A stretch of DNA of 64,000 bases. Origin: Zygaena filipendulae. Taxonomy: Eukaryota > Arthropoda > Insecta > Lepidoptera > Zygaenidae. The stretch is taken from positions 6,088,501 to 6,152,500 of the forward strand of contig OU015655.1 of NCBI GenBank assembly GCA_907165275.2. Reading direction: 5' to 3'. This document shows positions 1-12,029 of the stretch, one piece after another. The translations under genes were made by a program, and so were the position numbers. Positions within the stretch are counted from its first letter, which is position 1, and every line of letters begins with the position of its first letter. Under the pieces are notes generated by a model. It was not told the DNA's origin. It made no database searches and was given only the letters and a program-made list of their open reading frames with translations.

Positions 1-85
1 CGAAAGTTCACACTAGATGCCTACTTATATAATTATTTTCAAATCCATGCATATATTGACTAAAATTTGTAATATTTGTTTACAG

Positions 86-3000
86 GAATGACTCTTGGCA
101 TGCAACAGGGAACATTGCCAGTAGGTTCTGTGGCACAAACTCTGCCTATAGCTGGGATGCCCCAAACCATATCTATGGTTCAACAAATACATCCGGTAAG
201 GGGTTTCTGTCATTAGGTTGGCACTTTCTTTAGGATTATACAGCAAGTTCTCGGAATTAACAAATCCATGGTAAAACTGAGACCTTGCTATATTTCCTTT
301 TCTTTCCTCGAATATTGCACATATTGCAATAAGGTATAAACTGTAATATAGAACACGCTAGGGACACAAGAACAAGATTGTAGTCTGATTTTTAAATTAC
401 GCTTCTCTTTTATATTAATTGAGATGGTAATCTATTTTGTGCTCTAAATAAAATAAATAAAAAGACTAAAGGGTTAGGGTTTATTTTGTTTGTTTCGTTG
501 GCCGTAATATTTGTTGTGCGGTGACCGTCTGTACGGCACGGCATGGTTTCCGAGAAAGCGGTGCGCCCGTATTCAATCATAGCCGCTATTTAACGCAACG
601 GCGACACTCGACGTTCTCTACTTCGTTACTCTCTGTTGGTTTGCATAGACAACGATTTAGTGACGTCATTATTAAAGTAAATCTCACAATCGTGAGAAGA
701 AAAAAATACTTTCTAGCATCGTAAAGAATCTTACATTACATAATACGTGATGTTTTGGCGTAGCTCGGAGGCATGACGCAGCAAGGCACGCTGGTAGGGC
801 AGATCAGCACGAGCCAGGCGCAGGGCGCATCCCTCGGCCAAGTGCAGACCCTACAACAACCACAGGTAATCATAATATATAAAAGACCTGTCTTTATAAA
901 CGAGTGAGCTGTCCCTCGCAGTTTCACTCGCGTGAATTTCGGATTTCCCGTAGGAAGTCCAAAGTAGCCTAATTTACTCCCTGAAACATCAGCTAATTAG
1001 CAGTGAAAATCCCAGCAGTAACAATAACAAACACAACAAAAAAAAAGTAGCGAAATTGGTCCAGCCGTTCACGCGTGATGCCGTGAACAAAGGAAATAGG
1101 GATTCCTTTTTATACATATACATACTAGCTGTGTCCCGCGGTTTAACCCGCGTGAGTTTTGGGATCAGGAACCTTTGCAGACGCAGGCAGAACAACCCGC
1201 CAAAGTTTCATCACAATGGAACCAATGGTTTAGAAACGCATAGAGGACAGGACAGACATACAAACATTCATTTTTACATATAAAGAGACATAGATATACT
1301 AGAGCCTCTTGATATTTGTGTTCCTTTTCTCGTTGGTATGGTTGAAAAATTAAAGAGGCAGACTTCAGAGCATACCAGCCATTGGTACCAATCAGAGTGA
1401 ATGTAAAGCTAGCTTTGTTTTATGTGCTACTTGAATGTTAAAATATATCCGAGCTATAATTAGCATCACATGAAGTTTTGTTAAATTTATTAGTGCCTGC
1501 AAAAACTATAAACAACTTCTATCAGTATAATGTCACATTTGAGTGATCAAGTAACATTTGAAACAGATTTTTAACTGAATATTTTGGTTTTCTAGTCCTT
1601 GGTTGGTAGTGGATTGGTCCAAACATCAGTTGGGATGGCCGTCCAACAGCAGACGGGCATGAACCATGGCACTTCTATGCAAACGGTAGGTCAAAGCTCA
1701 GCACCCCTTTTCTATGGTTTTCGCGAGTAAACAAACAAAGCTTGCTTCCGGCTTGTTAGTAATAAATAATAATGGAAAAAACACAAAATAAATTTGTATA
1801 ATGGTGTGTGTGTGTGTGTGATTTTATTTATTTATCCGTGTATTATAAAAGGGTATAATAAATTTTCTTGCATTCAAATTAAATATAGAGAGATTGCATT
1901 GCATTGCATTAAATTAATAAAGAGAGATGTTCCCTGAGCCAAAACACGTGGGTTCCGTATGAGGTGCTTGCTCGGAAAGACAACTGAGCTGTTTTCCGGT
2001 GACTGGAACAGCACGAATGCACTCGATGCAATTTGTCCAACAAACCTCAATACTATTATGCAATTCTATCGAGAAAGTGTGTAGGTATACGGTACCTACT
2101 GAAAAAAAAACTAACATTACCTATTTGTTACAATAAAAATAATAAATAAAAATAAATAAATATATTCATAGATACACTTGTCTAGCGTAACTAGAAAAAA
2201 AAATGCGTAGTTTACATTTTCTAAGAAATATTGTGTTGGATGAGTTCGATAATTGAGCGTCGGTGTGATAATGTTGGCAGCTCGACGGCGCCCCGCTGCT
2301 GGCCTCGGCGCTCATGCAAGTCTCGCCCGCGATATTGCACCACGAGGTAGCGCATCCTAACCTAACGACTGCCCTCTAATAGTGTCACCTTTATGTTATG
2401 CAAAATAAAAATAGAGCAGTTTATTTCTATCTAGTTTTTGTCTCCTTTAGTTTCAGCATTTAGATGGTGAACGCGGATTTTTATACTTTCTGTTATGTAC
2501 ATTGTATACTCGTAGTTGGTTTTTGTTATTCTTTTGCTCGTATGTGTCTCGATAATATAAGACAGAAGGTCACAGTATCTACGTACCTACATCGTCGGAC
2601 CACATAAAAATTTCTCAATGGAATAAAATAAAATTAAAAAATAAATATCGCGTGTGACGCAAATGGAAAATTTCAAATGGAATAGGTTTATGTGTTCTGT
2701 ATGTAATTTAGTTAAAAAACAATGTAAGTCTCGGCTGCAGCTTCAATCCATTATTCGCTTTCATTTTAGACTTCGTGTGATAAGTATAAATTGTAAAATA
2801 ATAGATTTATTTATAAAACATTATCTTTAATATGAAACGGGTCGTGAGAAAAACTCGGTTCATAAATTTATAATTTAGTGTAATCAGTACAGAATCTAAG
2901 AGTAAGTTTAAATATATACAAACAATCACTGGCCTTCGCGATCCGTGGTAGACGTAGAGTCCGAAGCTGCAGTGGCGTCGGCCAGGATGCGAAGATCAGG

Positions 3001-6000
3001 AAGAAGAAGGAACAGGAACAGCAGAAGATCCAAAGTTTTCAAGTTTCAAGTAAAGATTGTAGATAGATTGAAGATAGTAGTTTTGATATCCAAAGAATCA
3101 TTTGACATCATGAAATTCCTGCCGACAGCCATCCAGGTCTCACGCCACATCACAAAAGACCAGTGAGTGATATAAAAACATTACATGAGACCTGGATCAA
3201 TGCTTACAAATATTAAAATATAATGTACAAATAAAAATTTTAAATACCTGTTGAGTGTACACTGTACAGCTTCCTCTTGTAAGATTATATATAATGTATT
3301 TATTTAATGTGTTTAGAAGATAATTTTAATCACGGTGTAGTTGCTTTACGCAGCATGAAAGAATCCGAAAGAGAAACAAAACAATAACGCATAAGCCAAA
3401 GAAAAATAAATTTTGAATTTAGATGAAAAAAAGAACGTACTACCTCCATGGGCAATAGCACCACGTTACAAATATCTTATTATATTGTATGACGTGATTG
3501 TATAAATGAGTAGTTTTTATTAATGTAAAATCTTATTTACCAATTAAATGTAACGCGCATGTTTATTTGTCCTGCCTGAATGATTAAACAAATTATTACA
3601 GCTGTAACAACTAGGAAGCACGATGACAATGAGCATGGGAACATACCAGTTACCACTGTTACCACACAAACATTATACATTTGTCCTCTTCTAAGTGTTC
3701 GTTTTCTTGTGCTCTTTACTTTTTTATTTAAATGTCCTTTTTATGATTACGTACAATAAATGATAACAATAAATCTGACCTTATCCCAAACCAAGCAGAG
3801 CTTGTATGCTCATACAAGCTCTGCTTGGTTTGGGATAAAACTACTAAAGACTACTTTCTAGTAAAGTCACCGCCCACAAGATCTTTGATATCTGTAAAGT
3901 GTTTGTGATGTTTGTAAACTATAGATTTTCTTATCGTGTAATACAGCAGAATGAGGTATGATGTGGCGCTGGTAGATGAAGTAGTAGCGTGCAGAATAAT
4001 TTATTCTGTTACTGTGCATTCTGTAGCTGCTTGAGAGTACGTGTCTGTTTGGTACATATTTACGTATATGTATATTTTATTTAACCGTTAGTGCTCGTAA
4101 TTGTAAAAAAGTGTATCGACGCGCAATCGATGTATTAATCTTAGCTTTATTCATAATTTTTTTTCTCATACATAGGTATGTATTTTAAGCGATCGAATCG
4201 ATAAGTCGATCATTATTTACGGAGTTCGTTTTAATATATGGGCAATATTTGAGAAATTACTATTACAAATGTGTCAAAAGAAAATCGTCTGTCGCTACTA
4301 AACAAAAATAAAATTAGTCTATTGAATCTCTTGAAAAATATAATGGTAGACAGTTTTAATGTTTACTTTTTGTTAGTCTGGTTGTATTATGTCATATACA
4401 GTTGAATTATCAATATTTAAATCAAAGTGTAGAAAGTGGCAAAACACCGTTAAAAATTTTAAGATTACAAGATATGTGCAAGATGTTATAGAATGTCTTT
4501 TCGGCACTGGCAGTTTTAAGTTTTAGTTTTTTTTATGTATATTTATGTTTATTACTATTTTTGTTTTTTGTTATATTTAAACAAAAAAATTATACTTTCT
4601 TTTTCAGTGGCAAATAAATGTCCTTTCTTCTATACTTATATATTTCGTCAAAAAAAAAAAATCCAAATTCAAGAGACGTTTCGCTAGAACGCTTCCCTAG
4701 TGTGTTAGCGTTACATATTATGTTCAATGCAAGGTTGTTCAAAACGTGCGGCGGTGTGCAGGTGACGGCGGGCAGCCTGGGCGCGCCGCAGTTGACGCTG
4801 CAGGCGGCGCAGGGCTCCGTGGGGCTTATAGCGGGCCCCGTGCAGGGCGCGGTGCTGCCGCTGCCGCCGCCCGCCGCGCCCGCCGCCCCAGCCGCCCCAG
4901 CCGCGCTCGTGGCGCACGTCAAAAGTGAAGACGAAAAACAAATGCCCGCACCGCCGGTCGGTACTATACCATACCCAATGTATTACAGAAAAAGACATAG
5001 GGTATTTTCATTTCAGAAAAAAAGGGTATTTAATTTCCACGACAACTCTGAACGCGGCTGAATCCGAGGTCGTGCCTATGTGGTAGGAAACTAGCCTAAA
5101 TGTTACAAACAGCAAAGATATTCATTTTCAAAATAAAAATAAAACTGCATTCAGTTCAGTTGTAATAAATAGTTTATTTTTTTGCTCCTTTCATAGAAAT
5201 TTAATTTCGATTTTATTGAGTCAATTAAGAATCCCTATTGCCACAACAAGTAGTGCAAGTCGTTACCGTTCCGTACAGGCGCCCATAGTGCAGCAGATAG
5301 CGCCGCAGCCGATGGTGACCACAGAGTCGGAGGCGAGTGCGCCCGCCGCGGCCTTCGGCGCCGCCGCCCCCGCCGCCCCCGCGCCGGCCTCCGCCGCCCC
5401 CGCCGCCGTCCCCACCGCCGACGCCTCTGTATCCACCAACACCACCGCCTCGGGTGAGATGATGCTTTTGTCTAAACTAATATTATAAAGGAAAGATTTG
5501 ATTTTTTGTTGGTTTGTTTGTTACGATTTAACTCAATTTTTTTATTATCCTTACGACTTATAGTCTTATATGTAGGTCGTTTACAAAAATTGAAGAACAG
5601 ATTCTGTAGAATTATTTACAAATAGAGACGTCGGTGATGACGGCAACGGTGCTGTCAGAATGAGTGCTCACTACAAATAAGTTTTAGCTTTTTGCCTTAA
5701 CTGTCTATGTTACACTAAATATCTTATACACCTAGATGCCTATATTATTGGAATCGTCTAAATATGTACCAAGTTATGATCGCGTCCGACAGCAGCGTCA
5801 TTGGGCGTGGACTCGAAGCCGGCGGTATCAAAAGCGGAAGTGACGTTCGCGACGCCGAGCGACCCGCCCCCTGCCGCGTCCCCCGCCGCCCCCGCAGGTT
5901 CCACCGCACCCCCCGCCCCTCTGCCCAGCAGCGCGCAACAAACCACGCCCGTCGCCCCACAGGTGCATTCACACCCCACACTCCACTGCCTATATCGCAA

Positions 6001-8970
6001 TCATAATAACAATAATAATCCACTTCACAACACACATATCTACTTGATCCCACATTAAGCTATAAGCTTGTGTCGTGGAAACCAAGCAACACGTGGTACA
6101 TATTTTTATTCTCCGACTTAAGAGTGATTCAATCATCATCCGTATTGAATAATATCCCGAGGGAAATCCGAAATTTATGCGGGTAAGACTAGCGGGGACC
6201 AACTAGCTAGTCTACATGTACATTAAGAGAAAATATTTGATTGGATTTAGTATGAAGTCTACAGTGCTCCTGAGTAACATAGGGTACTTTTCATTTCGGA
6301 ATTTCCACGGTAACTTTGTAAGTAACCTGAGTGACACCGTGGAGTAGGGGCTGGTGGTTAATAAGTGTGCGGGTGTGTGTGAAGGTGGTGACGACGGTGG
6401 CGTCGTCGACGTCGTCGCCGGCCAGCGCCACGGCGGCGGGCACCTCCCCGCTGTTCAAGAGCAGCCAGTGCGCGCCGCGGCACATGAGCCAGACCGCCGT
6501 CCACGGTAATACCAGCCCGCCGACACTCCGTACAAATGAACTGATTCAAGTACTTCCCCACAAGTAAAGACGGCCGGCTTGTACGTACGTACACGTGTTG
6601 TGCTGACGGTAGCTATCAGTGAATAATTATTGTCACGTGTAGATTCTACATATTGTGTCAAACTTTCCTCGGTCTATACCTGTTGCTTTATAGAATCTCT
6701 ATTCTTTGGTAATACACTCCTCACTGATCAAGGAATCCATTATACACGGTGTAAGGTAACATCAAAATATTGTGACGTTAGTCTTCAACTAAAATGCTGT
6801 GAGATACTAATATCCATAATGAAAAAAACTCTGTGTGTGGACTATATATCTAGATTTAATGATGAATAAGAATTATCAGCAATAGTCATAGACTTGTATT
6901 GATGGACGATATTCAGTATTCGATTCTCGACTCGTATACCTCGCGCTTATTATCGCGAGTGATGGTTCATTCCCGGCAAAAAGATATATTTGGTTATGTC
7001 ACACAAAGTAAAGATCACTAACTTTTATAAGCTCACGTTCTTTGTTAAGGTATGCTCTTATATTTTATCAATATAATATGTACATTTTTTATAAGTTTGA
7101 GCTTGAACGTGTTGCTCGTTGAAAATTACACCATGTATAATTATTTTCCAAAATGTCATGACTTTCCCGTTCTCGGTTGAAAATGCTTCTTCTCCTTTCG
7201 CAGACAAAGGGTTGCCAAAGGCGATGGTGAAGCCTAACATCCTGACGCACGTCATCGAGGGCTACGTGATACAGGAGGCCGGCGAGCCGTTCGCTGTAAG
7301 TCGTGTATGACACTTCTTTTTATACCGCCGTCTTTACTGTATTTATTGCCCCACCGATGTGCCACAGTAGTGAGGTGTGTGCGTCTTCGTGTGCAGGTGA
7401 ACCGGCCGCTGCGCGAGTGGGCGTCCGCCGACAAGGAACAGGACAAAGAGAACAAACTGCCGTCGATGGATGAGCCCCCACGTAAGTACACCGTGAAGCC
7501 ATCGGGCTGAAGTGAACAGTTCACTATGATCTTTCCAAAGAACCCACCTTTGTTCATAATATTCATAATAACAAAGACAACCCCGCTGAGTTTTTGTCAG
7601 TTCTGTCAACTGTTGAGACGCGCACTCCGAACTCACAGTAATTTAATCTAGTTTTTACTGCTGACAATTATAATACAATTAGTAATAAATAATTTTGAAA
7701 CTTTACTTTAGAGTTATGGTAATGTGTGTGCGTGTTTATGGCAATTTAAGGTAAGCTGTTTTTCGAGGAGTTCTCGTGGGATATGTATGGGATATATTCT
7801 CGTGGGGTATACCCCGATGTCCGTTTCTGTTATCCCTGGCAAGAGGCAACGTGGATGAAAAATTTTATGATCACTTGGGCAATGTGAAAAAGCAACAAAC
7901 TCAAATTCGCATTCATAATAGTAAAGATTCAACTTGTTGTATACCTACACAGGCGTTGGTATTGATATTTAATTAATTCAACTTAATATGCTATTATATA
8001 TCCATAGGCAAGAAGCAGATGTTAGATAACGGCTCGAGCTTGGCGCGCATCAGTTCGACGAACGAGCCCGGCGGCGAGGCGGCGGCGCCCGGCGGCGGTG
8101 TGAAGGCGGAGCCCCAAGCCGCCGGGGCGGAGCCCTCAGACGCGACGGCCGGCGACGCCGCGCCGCAGAAGATACCTAACGCGACCAAATGGACGGTACG
8201 AGCTCACCTATATAATATTTAATAAAACTGTAGACGAGTTGTGTTTGACGCAGGTGCTTTAAAAAGAACTCTTACAACTATTTCTGGAATTTGTCTGTCT
8301 GTATTGGGGATAAGTTTTTGCAATTTATTTTAGAGCGCATAAGTTATCGAAGGCGCCTTGCCACATTGAAAAACAGAAGAAATCATATCCAAAGGTGGTT
8401 TGCCCGCGCAAATCTACGTTTTTATTTAGGGATTTGTTTTTATGTAGTTCGATCTTTATAAATTAATGTTTGTTTATAAAGATCGAACGCATAGAGGACA
8501 AGCGTCCTCTATGCGTTCCTAAACCATTGATTATGATGAAAATGATCCGATCCGATTGTGATGGAAATTTGGCGGGTTATTCTGCATGCGTGCGCAAAGG
8601 TTCGTGATATAAAGAGTTCCGAAACTCGCGCGGGTGGAACCGCGGGCGCCAGCTATTAATTTATATTTTTAATCAAGGAGACTAGGACCTATTCAAGGTC
8701 CCTCGTTTGAAACAACATGATGTATGTATGTATGTCGTGTTGTGTCAGGTGTCGGAGGTGTGCGACTTCATCCGCGGCATCCCCGGGTGCGCGGGCTACG
8801 CGGACGAGTTCCTGATGCAGGAGGTGGACGGCGAAGCGCTGCTGCTCATCCGGCCGGAGCACCTGGTGATGGCGCTGTCCATGAAGCTGGGGCCCGCGCT
8901 CAAGATCGTCGCGTGCATCGACTCGCTGCGCCCCGACACCGACCAGCCCGCCAACAACGAACACGACTGA
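86..8970 (+). CDS. ph: polyhomeotic-like Polycomb protein, 3' part (SAM domain)
   Basis: This is the C-terminal ~537 residues of a Polyhomeotic-family subunit of Polycomb repressive complex 1, a nuclear silencing complex. Coding exons inferred from GT/AG sites and matching phases are 86-195, 764-865, 1596-1685, 2281-2346, 4762-4956, 5279-5453, 5793 (or 5796)-5962, 6385-6505, 7204-7295, 7397-7481, 8008-8195 and 8749-8970 (stop TGA 8968-8970). The early exons encode Gln/Gly/Ser-rich sequence and the middle ones Ala/Pro-rich low complexity. Exon 7204-7295 carries the conserved HD1-like motif PNILTHVIEGYVIQEAGEPF. The last two exons encode a SAM domain starting at KWTVSEVCDFIRGIPG and containing MKLGPALKI, which in this family mediates head-to-tail polymerisation. 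The gene continues off the left edge, so the start is not seen. The donor at 4956 (GTCGGT) is weak and was chosen because it keeps phase; another at 4960 would not. The FCS zinc finger normally found between HD1 and SAM was not found (see findings). Family call is firm; orthology to single-copy ph is inferred. Confidence 0.9.
903..1300 (-). repeat. two CCGCGG-tail dispersed repeats in a ph intron
   Basis: Two reverse-orientation copies lie in tandem. One starts near 906 (GAGCTGTCCCTCGCAGTTTC) and the second near 1128 (AGCTGTGTCCCGCGGTTT). They are shortened members of the abundant family whose plus-strand end reads GGTGAAACCGCGGGGCACAG. They explain several spurious open frames here. I do not assign a named family. 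Confidence 0.6.
2347..4761. other. long ph intron, no gene
   Basis: This 2.4-kb intron is AT-rich. A short plus-strand open frame at 2945-3166 is rich in Arg/Lys because of a purine-rich tract and has no recognisable domain or fitting splice sites. The main structure is a 58-bp palindrome at 3781-3838. Nothing else was recognised. Confidence 0.6.
3781..3838. repeat. near-perfect 58-bp palindrome made of SINE-tail sequence
   Basis: Two exactly complementary 28-nt arms (3781-3808 and 3811-3838) flank a 2-nt centre, CT. Each arm reads TTATCCCAAACCAAGCAGAG followed by CTTGTATG. The same words (tttgggat, aagcagagcttgta) occur at the 3' ends of the SINE copies at 19.7-19.9 kb and 54.5 kb in this window. 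The palindrome therefore looks like two SINE 3' tails joined tail to tail. Confidence 0.85.
6030..6110 (-). repeat. SINE 3'-end remnant
   Basis: The segment CTACTTGATCCCACATTAAG followed by a run around AGCTTGTGTCGTGGAAACCAA is the reverse complement of the 3' end of the SINE at about 19680-19905 (GGTTTCCACGATACAAC and TTTGGGATCAAGTAGA). Only the tail is recognisable. It lies in a ph intron. Confidence 0.5.
6516..6680 (+). repeat. 150-bp dispersed repeat, copy 1
   Basis: It begins just after a ph splice donor (6506) with GACACTCCGTACAAATGAAC and runs through AAAGACGGCCGGCTTGTACG to CAAACTTTCCTCGGTCTATA. It matches the segment at about 9010-9180 in the same orientation over its full length, with scattered substitutions. 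No transposase or tRNA-like promoter was seen. Confidence 0.75.
8447..8518. repeat. two overlapping perfect hairpins in the last ph intron
   Basis: The first inverted repeat has 16-nt arms at 8447-8462 (GTTCGATCTTTATAAA) and 8473-8488. The second has 15-nt arms at 8485-8499 (GAACGCATAGAGGAC) and 8504-8518 with a 4-nt loop. They share the four bases GAAC. A CCGCGG-tail repeat follows and runs to about 8662. Confidence 0.8.
8500..8662 (+). repeat. CCGCGG-tail dispersed repeat
   Basis: The copy ends with CGCGCGGGTGGAACCGCGGG and CCAGCTATTAAT, in plus orientation just upstream of the ph SAM exon. It resembles the reversed copy at about 1128-1293, including the words for cgcatagaggac and ggcgggtt. 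Confidence 0.55.
8749..8970 (+). CDS. ph: last ph exon: SAM domain and stop
   Basis: This exon encodes 73 residues, beginning VSEVCDFIRGIPGCAGYADE and ending QPANNEHD before TGA. It follows a TGTGTCAG acceptor. The preceding exon ends with TKWT, so the SAM tryptophan lies on the other side of the intron. Conserved SAM features seen are the aromatic and acidic residues of helix 1, EVDGEALLL in the middle, and KLGPALKI before the terminal helix. The exon is far more GC-rich than its flanks, as are the other ph exons. Confidence 0.93.
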   Translation: MSEVCDFIRGIPGCAGYADEFLMQEVDGEALLLIRPEHLVMALSMKLGPALKIVACIDSLRPDTDQPANNEHD

Positions 8971-9009
8971 GGTACTCCACTCGTCGATCCCTTCTTAGTC
9001 CATCTACCG

Positions 9010-9180
9010 CAGCCCGGTGACACTCCATACCGAATCAACTGATTCGAGTACTTTCCCACAGCTAAAGACGGCCGGCTTCTACACGTGCACACGCGTTGTG
9101 CTGACTGTAACTGTCAGCTGTCAGCGAATAATTGTCACACGTGGATTCTACATTATTGTGCCAAACTTTCCTCGGATTTC
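9010..9180 (+). repeat. 150-bp dispersed repeat, copy 2
   Basis: It lies about 45 bp after the ph stop codon and reads GACACTCCATACCGAATCAA, then AAAGACGGCCGGCTTCTACA, then CCAAACTTTCCTCGG. It aligns with the copy at 6516-6680. Both copies sit immediately 3' of a ph coding exon. Confidence 0.75.
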
Positions 9181-9539
9181 TATTTCTCCGATTTCTTTAT
9201 ATAATTATTCTGTATTCTTTGATCTACCGTTGTTGACGGGGTGCTCTTATCTATACTTATATTGTAAAGATAAAAGATTTGATTTATGTATGCTTGTTCA
9301 ACAACAACTTAAATTGTTACGCTTGTTCATTTATTGTTGCTTGTGTAACAATAGATAAATTCTAAAACTAATAACGGATTTTTAATATTCTGCCACTTAT
9401 AGAACTTTGCCCCGGAACTCTTCTCTCTTTCTCTCTCGGTCACTTTTATCCTAGAATTCCTACGGTAACTCCGAAATTAATACGAATGAAATTGTAGAGG
9501 ATCGACTAGTCTTCAATAAATAAAAGCGAAAGGTCCCTC

Positions 9540-9692
9540 ACTGACTAAACAAACGTGAAATCTCGAAAATCTATCAAGCTGAAATTTGACAGATAGAGTC
9601 TTTAGAGAGCGGAAGTCAGCTAAGAAAGGATTTCTCGCGGGAACTCTCAGTTCAACGCGGGTGAAACTGCAGGGGCCGACCAGCTAGTAATA
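9540..9692 (+). repeat. CCGCGG-tail dispersed repeat
   Basis: Diverged plus-orientation copy: CTATCAAGCTGAAATTTGAC, then TCTCGCGGGAACTCTCAG, then CGCGGGTGAAACTGCAGG and CAGCTAGTAA. It lies in the presumed ph 3' UTR. Confidence 0.55.
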
Positions 9693-11152
9693 ATAGTAAC
9701 CACCACAGCACAAATTATACATAGGCCTTATATATTATATTATGTAGGAATTTATAAACTTTATTTACCTGGAGGTCAAAAGCCAAATTACAAAGTATGG
9801 CCAGCAGCTTTATCTGACGAATAAATTTGACGGTTTGACTTGTTGATTTTTGTAATTGTAATAATCAAAGATATTTGCTTGTAATGCGTAAAAATACCCA
9901 GCTAACAGAACAGAAATGCAGGTCCATTACAAGTTAGCTTGGTTAAGATTCATGTCCTTTTTATTATTATTTTTAATCGATTTTAGTCAATCTGTACTAA
10001 AAGGGTATTTTTTCTGTTTCAGATACGTTTTTGAGTGCATACTTGATGCCGGATAGTACGAAGTGAAGTGAAATGGTGAAACGGTGTTCATTCGATAGTT
10101 AAAATTAGTTTTACACTAATTAGAAATAATTGTACGTATAATTTTTACACATGTTTGCGTGTGTTAAAAATTTGTAGTCTTATGGTTAGTTAGGTCTGTA
10201 ACTATTAAACTATAGGAATTAAATAAGATGATAATAATATATAGACAATGAGTTGTGTTTCAAGACCAGATAATCTTTGTAAGTTCATAGTAAATGCTGT
10301 CATTAGTTAAACAAAAAATAAAAGATTTGTATATAAGATATCTTTGCGTATGTGTACCTAAGTATTACAAAATGGTATCGACACTGGTTCCTTACTTAAT
10401 TTTTGATGTGGTTCGCTGATAGACGATCGTTGAAGCGTAATATATGTGTGAATTTCATCATAATTATAACTTACATCGGATTAATTTGAAAAGTCGTAAT
10501 TATGTACCTATATTTACTGTCAGAATTTCTTTATTACAAGGCTACTCTGTTCGTCTTGGTATATTTATCCGATGTTATATTTTGCTTTTAATGTATAATA
10601 ATAAATTTTATTTCGTGTGGGCGGCACTGCATTCTTTAGAAGTGGTGCAATATTTATGGCATTACCTCGTTAATGGTTAACTTAAAACTTGTACCTACAA
10701 AATTGAAAAGCTATTTATTACTTAGGATCGGTTACAATCACTTGTAATCGTCAGCAGGTTCTTAGAACTATAACTTACCGTCAGTTCGAAATACGTCCTC
10801 TGCTGAGAAGAACTGACAAGAAACTCAGCAGCGCATACATTTGTATACATTTTTTCGGTTTGGTTTCAACGCTCAGCGTGTTATTTGTACGTAATACGTA
10901 AATAACAAAGTAATTTCGTCAGGGCTCAGCGCGTACCTTACGACATAAATGTGTTCAATATTCAAATCTTTAAAGGGAGTTAAGGTGACCCAACGTTGTA
11001 TCAAAATGCGGGCGTATCTAGGTGTTAAACTAATTATATCAAATAATTGTTTATGACGAAACACTAACAAATTTCCTGTAAGGAAACATTACTTAATATG
11101 AGCACAGCCAGCACCTATAGTTATAACTTGAAATTCAATCGCTGCCCTTTTT

Positions 11153-11330
11153 ACTACTAGTCCCGCGGTTTCATCCGCGTAAGTTTCGAAATTCGCAGGA
11201 ACAATTTCTTTCTAAACTAAAGTCGCCTAAATTACTCCTTATAATATCCGCTATCTGACAGTGAAAGTTCCGTTAAAATCGGTCCAGCTGTTTCAGAGAT
11301 TAACCAAAACAGACATGCAAAAAAAAAGTA
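11153..11330 (-). repeat. CCGCGG-tail dispersed repeat, reverse copy
   Basis: It starts CTAGTCCCGCGGTTTCATCC and continues through TAAAATCGGTCCAGCTGTTT to ACCAAAACAGACATGC. This is the reverse-oriented form of the family. Confidence 0.6.
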
Positions 11331-12029
11331 TGTTAGCCCTGAGCACCGTATGGTATATTCATATGCATTTAGTGACAGGCTGTTCATTTGGAATTACAAA
11401 CGGACACTTAAATTTTATTTATATGTATAGAAAACATAAATACACTATGTCATAATTCATTGTCGATGTAATGCCTGAATATTCTGCAGCCTAAAAATTG
11501 GGTTTCGTATTTAAACTTATTCGAACTTACCTTAGATAACACCAGTGGTAGTTGGGACCCAAGTTTCCCTGTCAGCGGCGTTGCTTGGTCAACGAGCGTG
11601 ACATAAAACATACAAATCTCTGACGAATCAAAATATGTATGTATGTAAATAGGTTCACTGACTTGTAGAAACATTTCAAGCAAACAGCAATTAGTTGAAA
11701 TAAGTTTTTGTACGCAATCCAAAACATTTGGAGACAGTTCATATTGAACTGTTTATGTTACTTAAATTTAATATGTTATATTCGTCTAGATATAGCTAAT
11801 ATCTATAGTGTTAAAGACCTTCGCATAAAGATTTAATTTATCATTCAAAAATTATACCTACCAGACATACTTAAAAGTGAGTTTCAAGCCCACGGCGCGC
11901 AGTCGGCGACGGTGCTTTCGTATCTTTGTTTCCCATACATAATCAGCAATGAACGAGGGAAAAATACGTGTTCCAAAACCTAGTTTAAAAAGACAAGGAA
12001 ATCGTATAATAAAATATGGTATTTCAAGG

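Larger units (their letters stand above)
8971..10322 (+). other. probable ph 3' UTR
   Basis: There is no coding sequence after the ph stop codon. Candidate polyadenylation signals AATAAA occur at 9515-9520 and 10317-10322; which is used cannot be told from sequence. The stretch contains one copy of a ~150-bp repeat (about 9010-9180) whose partner lies in a ph intron, and a CCGCGG-tail repeat at about 9540-9690. The repeats inside it make the full length uncertain. Confidence 0.45.

Noticed and set aside
2945..3166. Arg-rich plus-strand frame, considered as an extra ph exon or the missing zinc finger
   Set aside because: It has no cysteine pairs, and the Arg/Ser run comes from a purine-rich tract; splice phases do not fit.
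4590..4998. Minus-strand Ala/Gly/Arg-rich open frames
   Set aside because: They are shadows of the GC-rich Ala/Pro-rich ph exon on the plus strand.
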